Below are positions 1-9,182 of a stretch of 64,000 nt of DNA, in pieces. The position numbers were made by a program, and so were the translations under genes. The stretch is taken from the NCBI GenBank assembly GCA_009695065.1, contig SIBR01000014.1, positions 1 through 64,000 on the forward strand. Reading direction: 5' to 3'. The first letter of the stretch is position 1; every line of letters starts with the position of its first letter. The notes beneath the pieces were generated by a model. The model searched no databases. It saw nothing but the letters and a program-made list of their open reading frames with translations, and was not told the DNA's origin. The stretch is from Opitutus sp. (GTDB lineage Bacteria; Verrucomicrobiota; Verrucomicrobiae; Opitutales; Opitutaceae).

Positions 1-33
1 TCGAGGTATCATCGAGGTATCATCGAGGTATCA
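1..33. repeat. Three tandem copies of an 11-bp unit at the window edge
   Basis: The unit TCGAGGTATCA occurs three times head to tail, then diverges into TGATGGTGACG. It lies beyond the broken 3' end of the TonB receptor fragment. It may be the start of a longer tandem array or an artefact of a contig end; the window cannot separate these. Confidence 0.85.
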
Positions 34-92
34 TGATGGTGACGAGGGTTCACTGTCCGGCGCGATACGCCAGCATTTTTCGGGGTGGGATT

Positions 93-854
93 TCAGGGTT
101 TTCCGCTTCGCCATTGCGCAGCGGAGGGGTGCGCCATGTCCGGCGTCGGCGACTTGATTACCTCAATGCGTTCGATCGATTCCGAACTGACCGCCAGGAA
201 CTGAAACTCGCGGGTGCCACTCTGGCTGCCGCTGGCCATCCGATCCCCGTCGCGGGTGATCGTGCTCAACTGTTGGTTCAACCCGCGAATTTGCACGAAG
301 CGGAAATCGCCATCCTGCGTTGTGCCGGAAACGCCTGGCAGGCGCACCAGCAAGTCAGCCGGGTTGCCATCAAGCGAACCAAACGCATCGGCGGAGACCA
401 CGTTCCTCACTCCGGTGGAGTTCCGCTGCATCGTGATCGCGAGCGCATTCCCCTCGCGCTCACCCGCCACCACAAACTTGCTCAATTGGTAGACATCCGA
501 CGTCAAGCCGACATCCTGGCGGTTCGCGGTGCCGTGGGAAACCGCGACCGGGATCTCGACCGTGTTTAATCCCGTGTAGAACACCACCACGACGGCGCTG
601 CCCGTCGCCACGTCGGAAAACCGATACGCGCCCTGATTATCCGTCAAGGTCTCGCGCCCCGTGCCTTTTAGCACAACTCGGGCACCCTCCAAGGTGCGTC
701 CGGTCGCGGAATTGGTGACGACGCCGGTGATGGCCTCGTGTCCGGCAGCCACCCGGGCCGCCGGATTAACGTCCGCCGCGTGAGCGGCCTGGGCCGGCGC
801 CATGGCAAAGGCGATCCAGCCTGCCATAAGGGTGATGGGGTTCTTGGTTTTCAT
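93..854 (-). pseudogene. TonB-dependent receptor, N-terminal fragment (truncated in the plug domain)
   Basis: The 253-residue frame starts with a signal peptide (cleavage near AQAAHA, residues 22-27). It continues with a carboxypeptidase-regulatory-like beta-sandwich (about residues 40-115, from ITGVVTNSATGRTLEGA) and the first part of a plug domain, including RNVVSADAFG, LLVRLPGV and the conserved IERIEVIKSPTPDM. In intact verrucomicrobial receptors this motif leads into a DADSIGG-like stretch and then a beta-barrel of several hundred residues. Here the frame turns into unrelated sequence straight after PDM and stops after 14 codons. The protein would be an outer-membrane nutrient receptor, but this piece has no barrel and cannot function as one. 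Truncation is certain; whether it is biological or a contig-end artefact is not. Confidence 0.85.
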
Positions 855-1186
855 AGCCTTTGGATTTTGATCGAAATTTTCCTAGTTACCGGACTTCGCT
901 TGGGCGGCGGCAAAGTCTCTCCGGCGTTCCCGGGAATCCAGCCCAAACTCCCCCCCTCGGGTAAAGCAGAGGTATAATCCCGGTCTTGAACCGCACCGGC
1001 GGGGGCATGCCGCCATCGAGGCATTGACCTCTCGAGCTGTCACCGGGCTCATAGCGACGGAGACACCGCTCAACGAAGATCCCTCCCGAAACTCCAGTCG
1101 TGCCGCGAAATGAATCGAAATCGACGAACCCTCCGTGTTGCCGCACAAAGGACAAGACCCCCGGCCATTTTGCGTCATGCTCTTTC
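855..1186. other. Divergent intergenic region
   Basis: This 332-bp stretch separates the leftward TonB fragment from the rightward ceramidase-like gene, so it should hold both promoters. A TATAAT hexamer lies at 973-978 on the + strand, but no convincing -35 element sits at the right spacing. No gene or RNA was recognised here. Confidence 0.4.
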
Positions 1187-2608
1187 ATGAAAATCTTCCT
1201 CCCTCAACTCCCCTTCCGGTCCGCATTCGCCGCGACAACGCTGCTCCTGTTGCCGACCAGAAAATCGCCGGCCGCCATTGACACCACCGCGCCCGGCTGG
1301 CGGGCGGGCGTGGCGACGGCGAAAGTTACACCCCAGGAACCGGTGTGGATGGCCGGCTACGCTTCCCGCAACCACCCTTCCCAGGGAGTCGTGCGCGACC
1401 TGTTTGCAAAGGCGCTCGCGCTGGAAGACGAGCGCGGCGGAAAGCTGGTGATCGTCACGATGGACGAGCACATGGTGCCGCGCGGCCTGCGTGACTACGT
1501 CGAAAAGCAAGCCGCCACCCGCTACGGCCTCAAACCGGAGCAACTCATCGTCAATGCATCGCACACGCATTGCGGACCGGAGTTGCGCACCGAGGAGATT
1601 TTCTACGAAGAGTCCGGCAAAGAGGTCAACGCCGCCGCCATCCGCTACCGCACCTGGCTGGAGGGCCGGCTCGCCGATCTCGTCGGCGAGGCTTTGCGCA
1701 AGGAGGAACCGGCCCGGCTGGAACACAGCCATGCGCGCGCCGGCTTCGCCATGAATCGCCGGCGTCCGGATCCGACTGGCCGCATTTCCCTCAGCCCCTA
1801 TCCCGCCGGGCCCGTCGACCACGAAGTGCCCATTCTAAAAGTGACCGGTGCGCAGGGTGAATTGCGGGCCGTCCTGTTCGGCTACGCCTGCCACAATACG
1901 ACGTCCGGTGGTGACCAATATCAAATCAACGGCGACTACGCCGGGTTTGCGCAGGAAAACCTGGAGGCAACCTATCGTGGCGCCGTGGCACTGTTCATGG
2001 CCGGGTGCGGTGGCGACCAGGATCCCCAGCCGCGGGGCAGCATCGTCCCCGGCCAGACGGAACTCGACCTCGCCCGCCAGCATGGTCGCGCCCTGGCCAA
2101 CGCCGTTTCCACCGCGCTGGTCGCCGGACTCAAACCGGTGCGGGGACCGCTCTCCGCCGGGCTCGGCTACGCCGACCTGCCCTATCAAGTCCTCGCGCGC
2201 GCCGAAGTTGAGAAACGGACGCAACAGGAAAAAGCCCAGTTGGTAAGGAGCAATATGCGCCGGACTCTGCAGCAGATCGACCAGGGTACCGTCGCCCGCA
2301 GCTATCCCCTCCCGGTGCAAGTGGTGCAGTTTGGCCAGGACCTCACGCTGGTGGCGATCGGCGGCGAGGTCGTCGTCGACTACGCCCTCCGGCTCAAACG
2401 CGAGCTGGCCGGACCTGGCCGGGTCTGGGTGGCCGGCTATTCCAATGACGGATACGCCTATATCGGCAACCGCCGGGTGATCGAAGAGGGCGGCTACGAA
2501 GGCTACAGCGCCAACCTCCGCACCCATCCCGGTCCCTGGGCCCCGGCGGCCGAAGAGGCGATTATCGCCAAGGTTCACGAGATCCGTAGCCGGCTCCCCA
2601 AACCCTGA
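1187..2608 (+). CDS. Neutral/alkaline ceramidase-like hydrolase, exported
   Basis: The 473-residue protein resembles the N-terminal catalytic domain of neutral/alkaline non-lysosomal ceramidases, which cleave the N-acyl amide of ceramide with a metal-bound water. An N-terminal hydrophobic segment (residues 8-23) suggests export. Family-like features are the opening GVATAKVTP strand, the metal-site motif NASHTHCGPE (about residues 123-132), the NTTSG...INGDYAGFAQ block and a glycine-rich MAGCGGDQDP segment. It is shorter than full ceramidases (about 650 or more residues), lacking their C-terminal domain, as is common in environmental bacteria where the substrate is unproven. The ATG at 1187 is chosen because it begins the signal-like sequence; an upstream in-frame ATG at 1100 would add 29 non-signal residues. 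It stands alone on the + strand facing the amidohydrolase cluster. Confidence 0.8.
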   Translation: MKIFLPQLPFRSAFAATTLLLLPTRKSPAAIDTTAPGWRAGVATAKVTPQEPVWMAGYASRNHPSQGVVRDLFAKALALEDERGGKLVIVTMDEHMVPRGLRDYVEKQAATRYGLKPEQLIVNASHTHCGPELRTEEIFYEESGKEVNAAAIRYRTWLEGRLADLVGEALRKEEPARLEHSHARAGFAMNRRRPDPTGRISLSPYPAGPVDHEVPILKVTGAQGELRAVLFGYACHNTTSGGDQYQINGDYAGFAQENLEATYRGAVALFMAGCGGDQDPQPRGSIVPGQTELDLARQHGRALANAVSTALVAGLKPVRGPLSAGLGYADLPYQVLARAEVEKRTQQEKAQLVRSNMRRTLQQIDQGTVARSYPLPVQVVQFGQDLTLVAIGGEVVVDYALRLKRELAGPGRVWVAGYSNDGYAYIGNRRVIEEGGYEGYSANLRTHPGPWAPAAEEAIIAKVHEIRSRLPKP

Positions 2609-2700
2609 CGGGCGGCGTCGCCCGGCAACAGTCCGCGGGCCGGAAAGAAACTACGTGCCCCACCCGCCGGGGGTCTTCCCGGCGGTCGTGGCTTGGTCGC

Positions 2701-4452
2701 CTACTTTTTCTCGTAGACCACCCGGCCGTCCAAAACGGTCGCGGTGACCTTGATCCTGCGGATCTGTTCTTCGCCACAGGTCATGAAATCGTCCGAGAGA
2801 ATGGCCAGATCGCCGAGCTTGCCCGTCTCGATCGAGCCGCGGGATTTTTCGTCGAAGCTCAGATAGGCCGCATCGATCGTCATCATGCGGAGCGCCTCCG
2901 GCCGGGTGACTTTTTGTTCCGGGCCGTAGATATGGCCGCCCTCGGTTTTGCGGGACACCGCGACATACATCGCGAGAAAGGGATTGAAAGGTTGCAGCGC
3001 CCGGTCGGGGTCGAGCCCCATCATGTGGTCCGCATTGATGGCCACCTTGACGCCGGCCTTCAGCCATTCCCGGAGTCCGTAGACCCGCGAAGCGCGCTCG
3101 GTTCCGATGGTTTGGACCACGGCATCTCCGTCCTTGAAATACATGACCGGCTGGGTGTCGACCACGGCACCCAGCTTGGCGACGCGACGGGCGGTCTCCG
3201 GGTTCGGCAGATAGGCATGGATGAGGTTAAAACGGCGTGGCGCGATTGGGCTGTCGCGGTCCGCCGCCTCCATCGCATCGAGAACCGTGTCGACACCCGC
3301 GTCACCCGCCACGTGGCAGGACATCTGCCAACCCGCCTTGTGGCCGGCGCGAACGATCGCGAAGATATCTTCACGGGCGGTCATCAGCTCACCGCGGTTC
3401 GTCTCGCTGGGCAAATCGTAGAAGCGGGCTGACCCGGCGGCGAGAAACGGCTCGCGCAGGAACGCGGTACCATACAGCAGTCCGCCGTCGACGCGGAACT
3501 TGAGCGGGCCGGCGCGAAGCCAGTCATCCCCCTCGCCGGGCTTGAGCGGCATGTTCGCGATCTGCCGGAGCGCATTGCCCGTGCCCTGGAAGCCGACTCC
3601 GAGCGTCACCGTCGTACGCACCTTGAGCCGGCCCTGCTGCTTGAGTTCGGCAAAGAGATTGAACTCCTCGGGCGAACTGCGCCGCTCGGTGATGCTCGTG
3701 ATCCCGAGCGCATTGTAGTGCGCATGCACCCGCTCAAGTTCCGTGAGCAGCCGTTCCTTCTCCAATTTGGGCGGAACCGGCAGGAACGAGGCGACGAGCC
3801 CACGGGCATTGCGAATCATCCCCGTGGGATTGCCCTGCGCGTCGCGCACGATCCGGCCGCCTGCCGGATCCGGCGTATCCCGGGTGATATTCGCGGCCTT
3901 GAGCGCCGCCGTATTCAAAACCTGCACCTGATTGATTCCCGCGTAACTCCAGTCGAACACCACGGGACGATCCCGCAGCGCCTGATCCAATTCCTCGCGC
4001 GTGGGAAACCGGCCTTCGCGAAACCGCGTCAGATCCACGCGCGGGATGCGGATCCATTCGTCCGGCTTGGTGCGCGAGGCTTTTTCCAGGACCCACTGCT
4101 GGACTTCTGCCAGCGAACTCAACTGGCGGAACGGATCGTCTGCCTGATCGCGCGCCACGCCCAAACTGTGGACATGGGTTTCAAACAGGCCCGGCACCAC
4201 ACTCTTCCCGGCCGCGTCAAGCACCCGGGTGCCCGGCCCGATGAATTTCTTCGCAGCGGCATTGGTGCCGACGTAAACGAAGCGACCGTTCCGGATGGCG
4301 ACGGCCTCCGCCGTGGAGGACCGCGCGTCGACCGTGAGCACCTTGCCGTTGATGACCACGACGGTGGCCGGTTCTTCCGCCGCGCGTGCCACGAATCCGA
4401 AGCCAGCGAGCGCCAGAAAGACGAGTAAACGGGAAGTGCAGGTTTTAGTCAT
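2701..4452 (-). CDS. Amidohydrolase-3 family protein (YtcJ-like), exported
   Basis: The 583-residue protein has a signal peptide (residues 1-24, cleaved near ARA-AEE), then the composite beta-sandwich and TIM barrel of the amidohydrolase superfamily. The first metal ligands are in GLFETHVHSLG (HxH at residues 93-95). Later motifs are SCHVAGDAG, FNLIHAYLP and INADHMMGLDP, which supply the remaining His and Asp ligands. Members hydrolyse amide or ester bonds, and the specific substrate cannot be read from sequence. The start at 4452 places the signal peptide at the N-terminus. The next gene upstream ends 89 bp away on the same strand, so co-transcription with the PHP-domain gene is likely. Confidence 0.88.
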   Translation of the reverse strand: MTKTCTSRLLVFLALAGFGFVARAAEEPATVVVINGKVLTVDARSSTAEAVAIRNGRFVYVGTNAAAKKFIGPGTRVLDAAGKSVVPGLFETHVHSLGVARDQADDPFRQLSSLAEVQQWVLEKASRTKPDEWIRIPRVDLTRFREGRFPTREELDQALRDRPVVFDWSYAGINQVQVLNTAALKAANITRDTPDPAGGRIVRDAQGNPTGMIRNARGLVASFLPVPPKLEKERLLTELERVHAHYNALGITSITERRSSPEEFNLFAELKQQGRLKVRTTVTLGVGFQGTGNALRQIANMPLKPGEGDDWLRAGPLKFRVDGGLLYGTAFLREPFLAAGSARFYDLPSETNRGELMTAREDIFAIVRAGHKAGWQMSCHVAGDAGVDTVLDAMEAADRDSPIAPRRFNLIHAYLPNPETARRVAKLGAVVDTQPVMYFKDGDAVVQTIGTERASRVYGLREWLKAGVKVAINADHMMGLDPDRALQPFNPFLAMYVAVSRKTEGGHIYGPEQKVTRPEALRMMTIDAAYLSFDEKSRGSIETGKLGDLAILSDDFMTCGEEQIRRIKVTATVLDGRVVYEKK

Positions 4453-4541
4453 GATGGGATGTTCAGGTTCAGGAGATGTTGGGCGAAACACAGACGCAGT
4501 TGAAAAAAGCCTCGAATTGCCGGTAGCGGCGGAAAAGGAAC

Positions 4542-5945
4542 TCACTTCGCGAAATTAACCACCGGTTGCGTCCAGGCCGTTTCAAATTCACCGGCCACGC
4601 TGCCGTTTTCTTTCGGCTTCGACGAAATGATTTTTGCCCGGACGTAGATCTCGTCGCCCTTCAGCGCGTACCCCGGGTTGTTTCCGGCGACTTCCGCGAG
4701 AACCGTCCCGATGTCCCTGCTATAGCGCCGGTGCGGCAGCGTCTTCGCCGCCGGATCGCCGGAGGCCATCAACTCGCTGGACGAATCGTAGGTTTTTCGG
4801 GTGCCGATGAAGCGGGTCACGTAGGTGACACCCGGCTCGGGCCGGACGGCGATCGCGAGTCGGTCACGTTCCCGCCTGACGTCGTTCAGGATCACGCCGG
4901 AAGTTGCATAGAAATCGCCGGCCTCCATGGCATGAACGATCGACTCCGCGGTCAGCCGGCGGGCGCGTACCATCACCCACCCGCGCCCCGCATTGCTCTT
5001 GCCGATCGCCATTGTCTGGTAGTGGTGCGAATCGTCCACGCCCACTCCATACATCACTTCCAGACCAAGCACGGACAGGCGGTGGGTGAGAATGACATCC
5101 CACATGGCGTCCATGCCGAGCCGGGTGGCATCGCCGGCGTTGTTCACTCCGGGGTGGCCGTTGTACACTTCGAAAAAATTCTCGCGCTTCACGCGCATCA
5201 GTTCCTCGGCGGTGATGCCCCATTGAAAGTTCGGGTGATTGATGTGCGCAAACATGGGCTGCCCCGTTTTTTCCCGCTGCGCCGCGACGGCGTCCACGAC
5301 ACTCTGCATGACATCGGTGGCGTTGTCGCCGCTGGCGGGCGGAATGAAATCACGCGGGTTCGTCACGTTGATATGCACCGGACCGCCCTGGGCCGGATGC
5401 ACGGCCGTCCGCTCGCGTTTCCACGTGGAGGTTATTTCCTCACTGGGAATCATCAGGAAGCGGCCGGGCTCCTCCAGCAGGGAGCGGTACTCGCTCAACG
5501 GTTTCAGCCGGACCTCCTGCTTCCCGTTCAGCTTCCGTTGTTCCACCCAATGGGGCCCGAAGCGGCGGAGGTATTTCTCCAAGACCGCGCCTCCCCCCCG
5601 CTGCGTGATTTCGCCCTTAAACGACACCGGCGGTTTGATTTCAAACCAGCGCGTGCCTTCCTCCAGCACATTGTGATCGGAAAGCGCGAGAAACTGATAG
5701 CCCTGCTGCTTATACCAGTCGGCGATCATCTCGGGATATTCATCCCCGTCGCTCCACAACGAATGGGTGTGCAGATTGCCCTTATACCATTGCGGTTGGT
5801 CCGACGGAAGCGCGGCGGCCGGCCGTTGCTGGGCCCGAACGGGCGCGATCAGGGCAGCCAACAAAACCGCGATCGTGGTGGCAGCGAACGAGAACGTTTT
5901 CTCGAAAACGGAACGCGGGGCGGAATCACGGCGGGATGGGCACAT
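4542..5945 (-). CDS. PHP-domain metallohydrolase (CehA/McbA-like), exported
   Basis: This is a 467-residue protein with a signal peptide or anchor (hydrophobic residues 20-37, ending PVRAQ). The PHP metal site is seen in GNLHTHSLWSDGD (HxH at about 59-61) and LSDHNV, with further His residues in AHINHPN and DDSHHYQTMA. PHP proteins are trinuclear metal phosphoesterases; the exported CehA/McbA-type members hydrolyse esters such as carbamates. The family is clear and the substrate is not. The ATG at 5945 is preferred over a GTG 21 bp upstream. It is followed by the amidohydrolase-3 gene on the same strand. Confidence 0.82.
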   Translation of the reverse strand: MCPSRRDSAPRSVFEKTFSFAATTIAVLLAALIAPVRAQQRPAAALPSDQPQWYKGNLHTHSLWSDGDEYPEMIADWYKQQGYQFLALSDHNVLEEGTRWFEIKPPVSFKGEITQRGGGAVLEKYLRRFGPHWVEQRKLNGKQEVRLKPLSEYRSLLEEPGRFLMIPSEEITSTWKRERTAVHPAQGGPVHINVTNPRDFIPPASGDNATDVMQSVVDAVAAQREKTGQPMFAHINHPNFQWGITAEELMRVKRENFFEVYNGHPGVNNAGDATRLGMDAMWDVILTHRLSVLGLEVMYGVGVDDSHHYQTMAIGKSNAGRGWVMVRARRLTAESIVHAMEAGDFYATSGVILNDVRRERDRLAIAVRPEPGVTYVTRFIGTRKTYDSSSELMASGDPAAKTLPHRRYSRDIGTVLAEVAGNNPGYALKGDEIYVRAKIISSKPKENGSVAGEFETAWTQPVVNFAK

Positions 5946-6066
5946 GGTGGACAAGGGAACCAACACGATTGCAGAACCAAGACGTAGCAGGAAGACGGAA
6001 TTCTCCTATTTCGCGCCAACAATCCGCCGAACAGTTTCACGCCCCCCACCCCCAATGAGATCCGCC

Positions 6067-6933
6067 TCATTCCGCCAGCCCCTTACGCCGGAGAATCGGC
6101 GCCAGCAGCCGCCGCAGATTGCCGCTGAAGATGAGTTCCTTTTCACGGTCGGAAATGGCGGCGCCGAGAACCTTGGAAAGTTCGGTGCCCATCGACCGGC
6201 CCGGCAGATGGCTGCCGAAAAGCACTCTCTCCACCCCCAGCTCCCTGACTGCCATCTCGACAAAACCCGAAGTGGGATCGAAGCCCGAGGTTTCGATGAA
6301 AATATTGGGATACGCCCGCACGGCTCGAATCCCCTCCTCCCAATCGCCCCCGGCATGGCCGCAGATGAATGACGCTTGCGGATGCCGCGCGGCCAGTTCG
6401 GCCAGCTTGATCGGCGTGGAGTAGTCGGGACTGTCTTTTTTCCCCGCCACAAAATTACACAGCTGAACGATGATGGCGCCGGCCTCCGTCAGCCGGCGAA
6501 CGATCGGATCGAATTTCGGATCATTGCACTCGAGCGCGCCCGGGCCAATGGACGGAAAGCACACTCCCACCATCGGACCGCGGACGATCCACTCGTCGAT
6601 GACGCCCAGGGCACGATTCACGTCACCCACGGTGCAGCGGGCGACTCCGAGCAGCCGGTCCCGATGCCGCTCAAGCAGATCGCGAATCGCCTGCGGGTTC
6701 TCCCGGATGAGACGATCGCGGGCCGGCTCGGCCGTTCCCTCGCCAATGTGCAGCATCGCACACTGGCGCTTGATGTGATGGCGGACCGCGACGGCGCTCT
6801 CTTCTGCATAGGTCTCGCTCAGCGGGCGGCTGCCGCGCTCCTGCCACGAGGGATAATAAAAAACGTCCCAAATCTGCGATCGCGAGAATCGCTCCAGCGA
6901 GGCGAGTCCGTAGTCTTCCGGTAGCAGGGGCAT
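6067..6933 (-). CDS. Amidohydrolase-2 family protein
   Basis: The 288-residue TIM-barrel protein is related to the amidohydrolase-2 (ACMSD-like decarboxylase/hydrolase) family. The C-terminal half carries the characteristic ICGHAGGDW segment and RVLFGSHLPGRSMGTEL, where the family normally shows a metal-binding Asp or His in a GSD/GTH motif. The N-terminal HxH typical of the family is not obvious. No signal peptide is present, so it is probably cytoplasmic. It starts 40 bp downstream of a related gene on the same strand, so the two are likely one operon and may act on related compounds. Confidence 0.75.
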   Translation of the reverse strand: MPLLPEDYGLASLERFSRSQIWDVFYYPSWQERGSRPLSETYAEESAVAVRHHIKRQCAMLHIGEGTAEPARDRLIRENPQAIRDLLERHRDRLLGVARCTVGDVNRALGVIDEWIVRGPMVGVCFPSIGPGALECNDPKFDPIVRRLTEAGAIIVQLCNFVAGKKDSPDYSTPIKLAELAARHPQASFICGHAGGDWEEGIRAVRAYPNIFIETSGFDPTSGFVEMAVRELGVERVLFGSHLPGRSMGTELSKVLGAAISDREKELIFSGNLRRLLAPILRRKGLAE

Positions 6934-6973
6934 GGTGTGGTTTCCCAATGGCGATGGTCCGGCGGCGGGCCGC

Positions 6974-7846
6974 TCACGTCTCAAGCAGCGCCCGGGGATT
7001 GGTGACGAGAAGTCGTTCCGCCTCGGCCGGGGTCAGGTTGGATTCATAGACCCGGATCAAGGCCGCCTCATAAATGAAAAATGGCGCATGCGTGCCAAAA
7101 ACCAGCCGTTTCGGCGGGAGTGCCCGCAGGAGTTTTCCCAAGGCACCGGTCCCATCCACCCGGGCGCTGTCGAAGTAGAGTCCCGGCGTGCTTCCGAGTC
7201 GCTCGATCGCGGCACCCGTCATGATCCGTCCGGCATTCAGCAACAGCACACGGGCACCCGGGACCCGCTCCATCACCGCCGGCAGGGGCGTGACGTCCAC
7301 GTCGGGGCGAAGCATCAGGGGATGCTGCCAGCGCGGATCCTCCATCGAGACCGCAATCTGCACCAGCAGGCGCCGCTCCGCCGCGCGGCGCAGCACCCGC
7401 TCAAAAAGCGGATCCTGCAGCGCATAGCCATGGTAGTTGGGATGCAGCCGAATCCCCGGCATCGAAAATTTTTCGCGGCACCGCCGGATATCCTCCTCCC
7501 AGTCCGGCAGGGTAGGATTGATCGCACCGAACGGAACCAGCCGGCCCCCGCTCTCCCGGCACTCATGGGCGAGGCGCTCGTTGACTCCGCCAATATTCCG
7601 CTGGAGCACACCCTCAAAACTGCCCGCCCACGCCGTGGCGAAGCCGTGTTCATCCATTTTGCCCAGCAGGGCCGCCGTACGGTCCAGCGGCAGCCGGCGA
7701 AAGGGCCACTGAAAAAGGCTGACGTTCGTATCGGTCATCGCCAGCCGGCGTTTACCGGCGGATGCGACGGTGGCCGATCCGGAACGGGTCGCGGTCGCAA
7801 GCGCGGCCGACGTCAGCATGGTTTCAAGAAATTCGCGGCGCTGCAT
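6974..7846 (-). CDS. Amidohydrolase-2 family protein with Tat-type signal
   Basis: This 290-residue protein begins MQRREFLETMLTSAALATA, a twin-arginine-like signal, so it may be exported folded. The body is an amidohydrolase-2 TIM barrel with GAINPTLPDWEED, GIRLHPNYHGY and LVFGTHAPFF; the last is the family's C-terminal metal-site strand. The ATG at 7846 starts the Tat motif; longer in-frame extensions upstream are not signal-like. It is followed 40 bp later by a second, signal-less amidohydrolase-2 gene. The pair suggests a periplasmic and a cytoplasmic step, but no substrate can be assigned. Confidence 0.75.
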   Translation of the reverse strand: MQRREFLETMLTSAALATATRSGSATVASAGKRRLAMTDTNVSLFQWPFRRLPLDRTAALLGKMDEHGFATAWAGSFEGVLQRNIGGVNERLAHECRESGGRLVPFGAINPTLPDWEEDIRRCREKFSMPGIRLHPNYHGYALQDPLFERVLRRAAERRLLVQIAVSMEDPRWQHPLMLRPDVDVTPLPAVMERVPGARVLLLNAGRIMTGAAIERLGSTPGLYFDSARVDGTGALGKLLRALPPKRLVFGTHAPFFIYEAALIRVYESNLTPAEAERLLVTNPRALLET

Positions 7847-7931
7847 GGCAGGGGATTTTTGGGCGGCAACGACGCGGGCAAATCTGGGTTTTCGCGCGGC
7901 GGGGGAACAGCTAAATCCAATCTCGCACCGG

Positions 7932-8374
7932 TTAGAGCCTCGGCAGGGACACGCAAAAGGCACCCATCGACTCACCTCGATCGCCTCTAGGACGAAGAGT
8001 CGCCACCAGCGCCTGATCGATGCCCTCCAGCAGCTGCCGCTGGTCGAACGGGTTCAACAGGGCGGCGTGGACACCCATGCCACGCGCAAGTTCACGCAGT
8101 CCATGGCGGCCATGTATTTTCCTCCGCCCGAGATCGCGAGAATACGGACAGACCGGCTTTTCTCCTTGCGCCGGCTGATGAGGTCGAGGCCGTCTCCGTC
8201 GGGCATTAGGACATCGGCGATCACAAGGTCGAAGTGGTCTTTCCGAAAGAACCGCAGGGCTTCCTTGCCCGTCGACGCGCCGGCCACCTTGTGCCCGTGC
8301 GGCGTCAGCGAGTGCGCGACCAAGTCCTGAATTTCCTGAACGTCGTCAGCCACGACGATCGACATCGGTTTCAT
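7932..8374 (-). pseudogene. Single-domain response regulator receiver, frameshifted
   Basis: The frame from 8374 (MKPMSIVVADDV) encodes a receiver with the acidic pair ADD, the phospho-acceptor Asp in LVIADVLMPDGDG and the ISGGGKYMA segment. It then leaves frame and stops at 8054. Moving by one base near 8090 restores a receiver tail (ARGMGVHAALLNPFDQRQ) that runs to a stop at 7932. A paralogue at 35379-35774 is intact and aligns throughout, which supports loss of one base here. The conserved receiver lysine (KPF in the paralogue) is Asn in this copy (NPF). A sequencing error explains the frameshift but not the Lys-to-Asn change, so decay is plausible. Confidence 0.82.
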
Positions 8375-8649
8375 CGCGTAAGCTGGATTCTCCAATCCGG
8401 TGCCTTTAGCGAGATCACGATGACGACGAACGCGCTGATTCCCCAAAAAATCTCTTTGCAAATTATTCCACCGGTGAAGCCACTTCCTCCCGGGGGCGCA
8501 AATCAGGCCCATTCGCATCTGTTGGGTGCCGTGTGACGGAGAACCGGGTTCCAACTGTTTTTACGCAGCCGGCATAATCGGCGATCCACCCAAAGTGGCT
8601 CCTGTCTCGGCCTCCCCTCGCCGGCCGCCAGCAGGTGGCCCGCAAGAAT

Positions 8650-9150
8650 CTATTTCTGCGGCACCGCGCCCGTAAAATCGGTCAACGTGATCTTCCCCTT
8701 CCAACCCCGCGCAACATACACCGCGCCGAGTTGAAACCCGCTCTGTGGAAAACTCGCCGGCATGTCCACCAGAACGATTTCGCGAATGCCAAAACCCGCG
8801 TTCCGAATGTCGCGCACGCGCGCCCGGGTCCAAACATGATTAATCGTGAGCAGAAACACAACGTGGTCCGAGTATCGCATCGCGTGCTGGAGGAAAAGCC
8901 GGATTTCGCTCCACGGCGGATTAGTGATGATCCAATCGACCTTTCGGTCCCAGGCGAAAAAATCGCGCCCCGCCTTGATCTCACACCATACCGTTCTCCG
9001 GGGCAGAGCGGCGAGAAAGTTGCCGTCGCCCCGACACGGTTCCAGAATCCGGCCCCACGGCCGAAAATGCTTCACCAGCCGTCGGGCCAGCTCGGGTGGC
9101 GTCTGGACTTCGTCGTTGCTGACGTAATTGCGGTTCGGTTGGGAGCGCAT
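8650..9150 (-). CDS. Small N6-adenine methyltransferase-like protein
   Basis: The 166-residue protein carries two hallmarks of N6-adenine DNA methyltransferases: a SAM-binding motif I (RILEPCRGDGNF, about residues 34-45) and the catalytic motif IV NPPW (residues 77-80) inside DWIITNPPWSEI. No target-recognition domain is visible, and at this length it is little more than the catalytic core. The order motif I then motif IV fits gamma/beta-like or phage-type solitary enzymes. No restriction endonuclease gene is adjacent. The substrate may be DNA, but RNA or protein methylation cannot be excluded, because NPPW/Y also occurs in RNA and protein methylases. Confidence 0.75.
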   Translation of the reverse strand: MRSQPNRNYVSNDEVQTPPELARRLVKHFRPWGRILEPCRGDGNFLAALPRRTVWCEIKAGRDFFAWDRKVDWIITNPPWSEIRLFLQHAMRYSDHVVFLLTINHVWTRARVRDIRNAGFGIREIVLVDMPASFPQSGFQLGAVYVARGWKGKITLTDFTGAVPQK

Positions 9151-9182
9151 CGAGCGGTTGGTGATTTATGAGTTTGCCGGCG

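Noticed and set aside
973..978. TATAAT as a -10 box for the ceramidase-like gene
   Set aside because: No -35 hexamer at 16-18 bp and more than 200 bp to the start codon; kept only as a note in the intergenic entry.
4566..5987. A 473-codon open frame on the + strand opposite the PHP-domain gene
   Set aside because: It is antisense to a gene with a clear metal site and signal peptide; it has no domain of its own.
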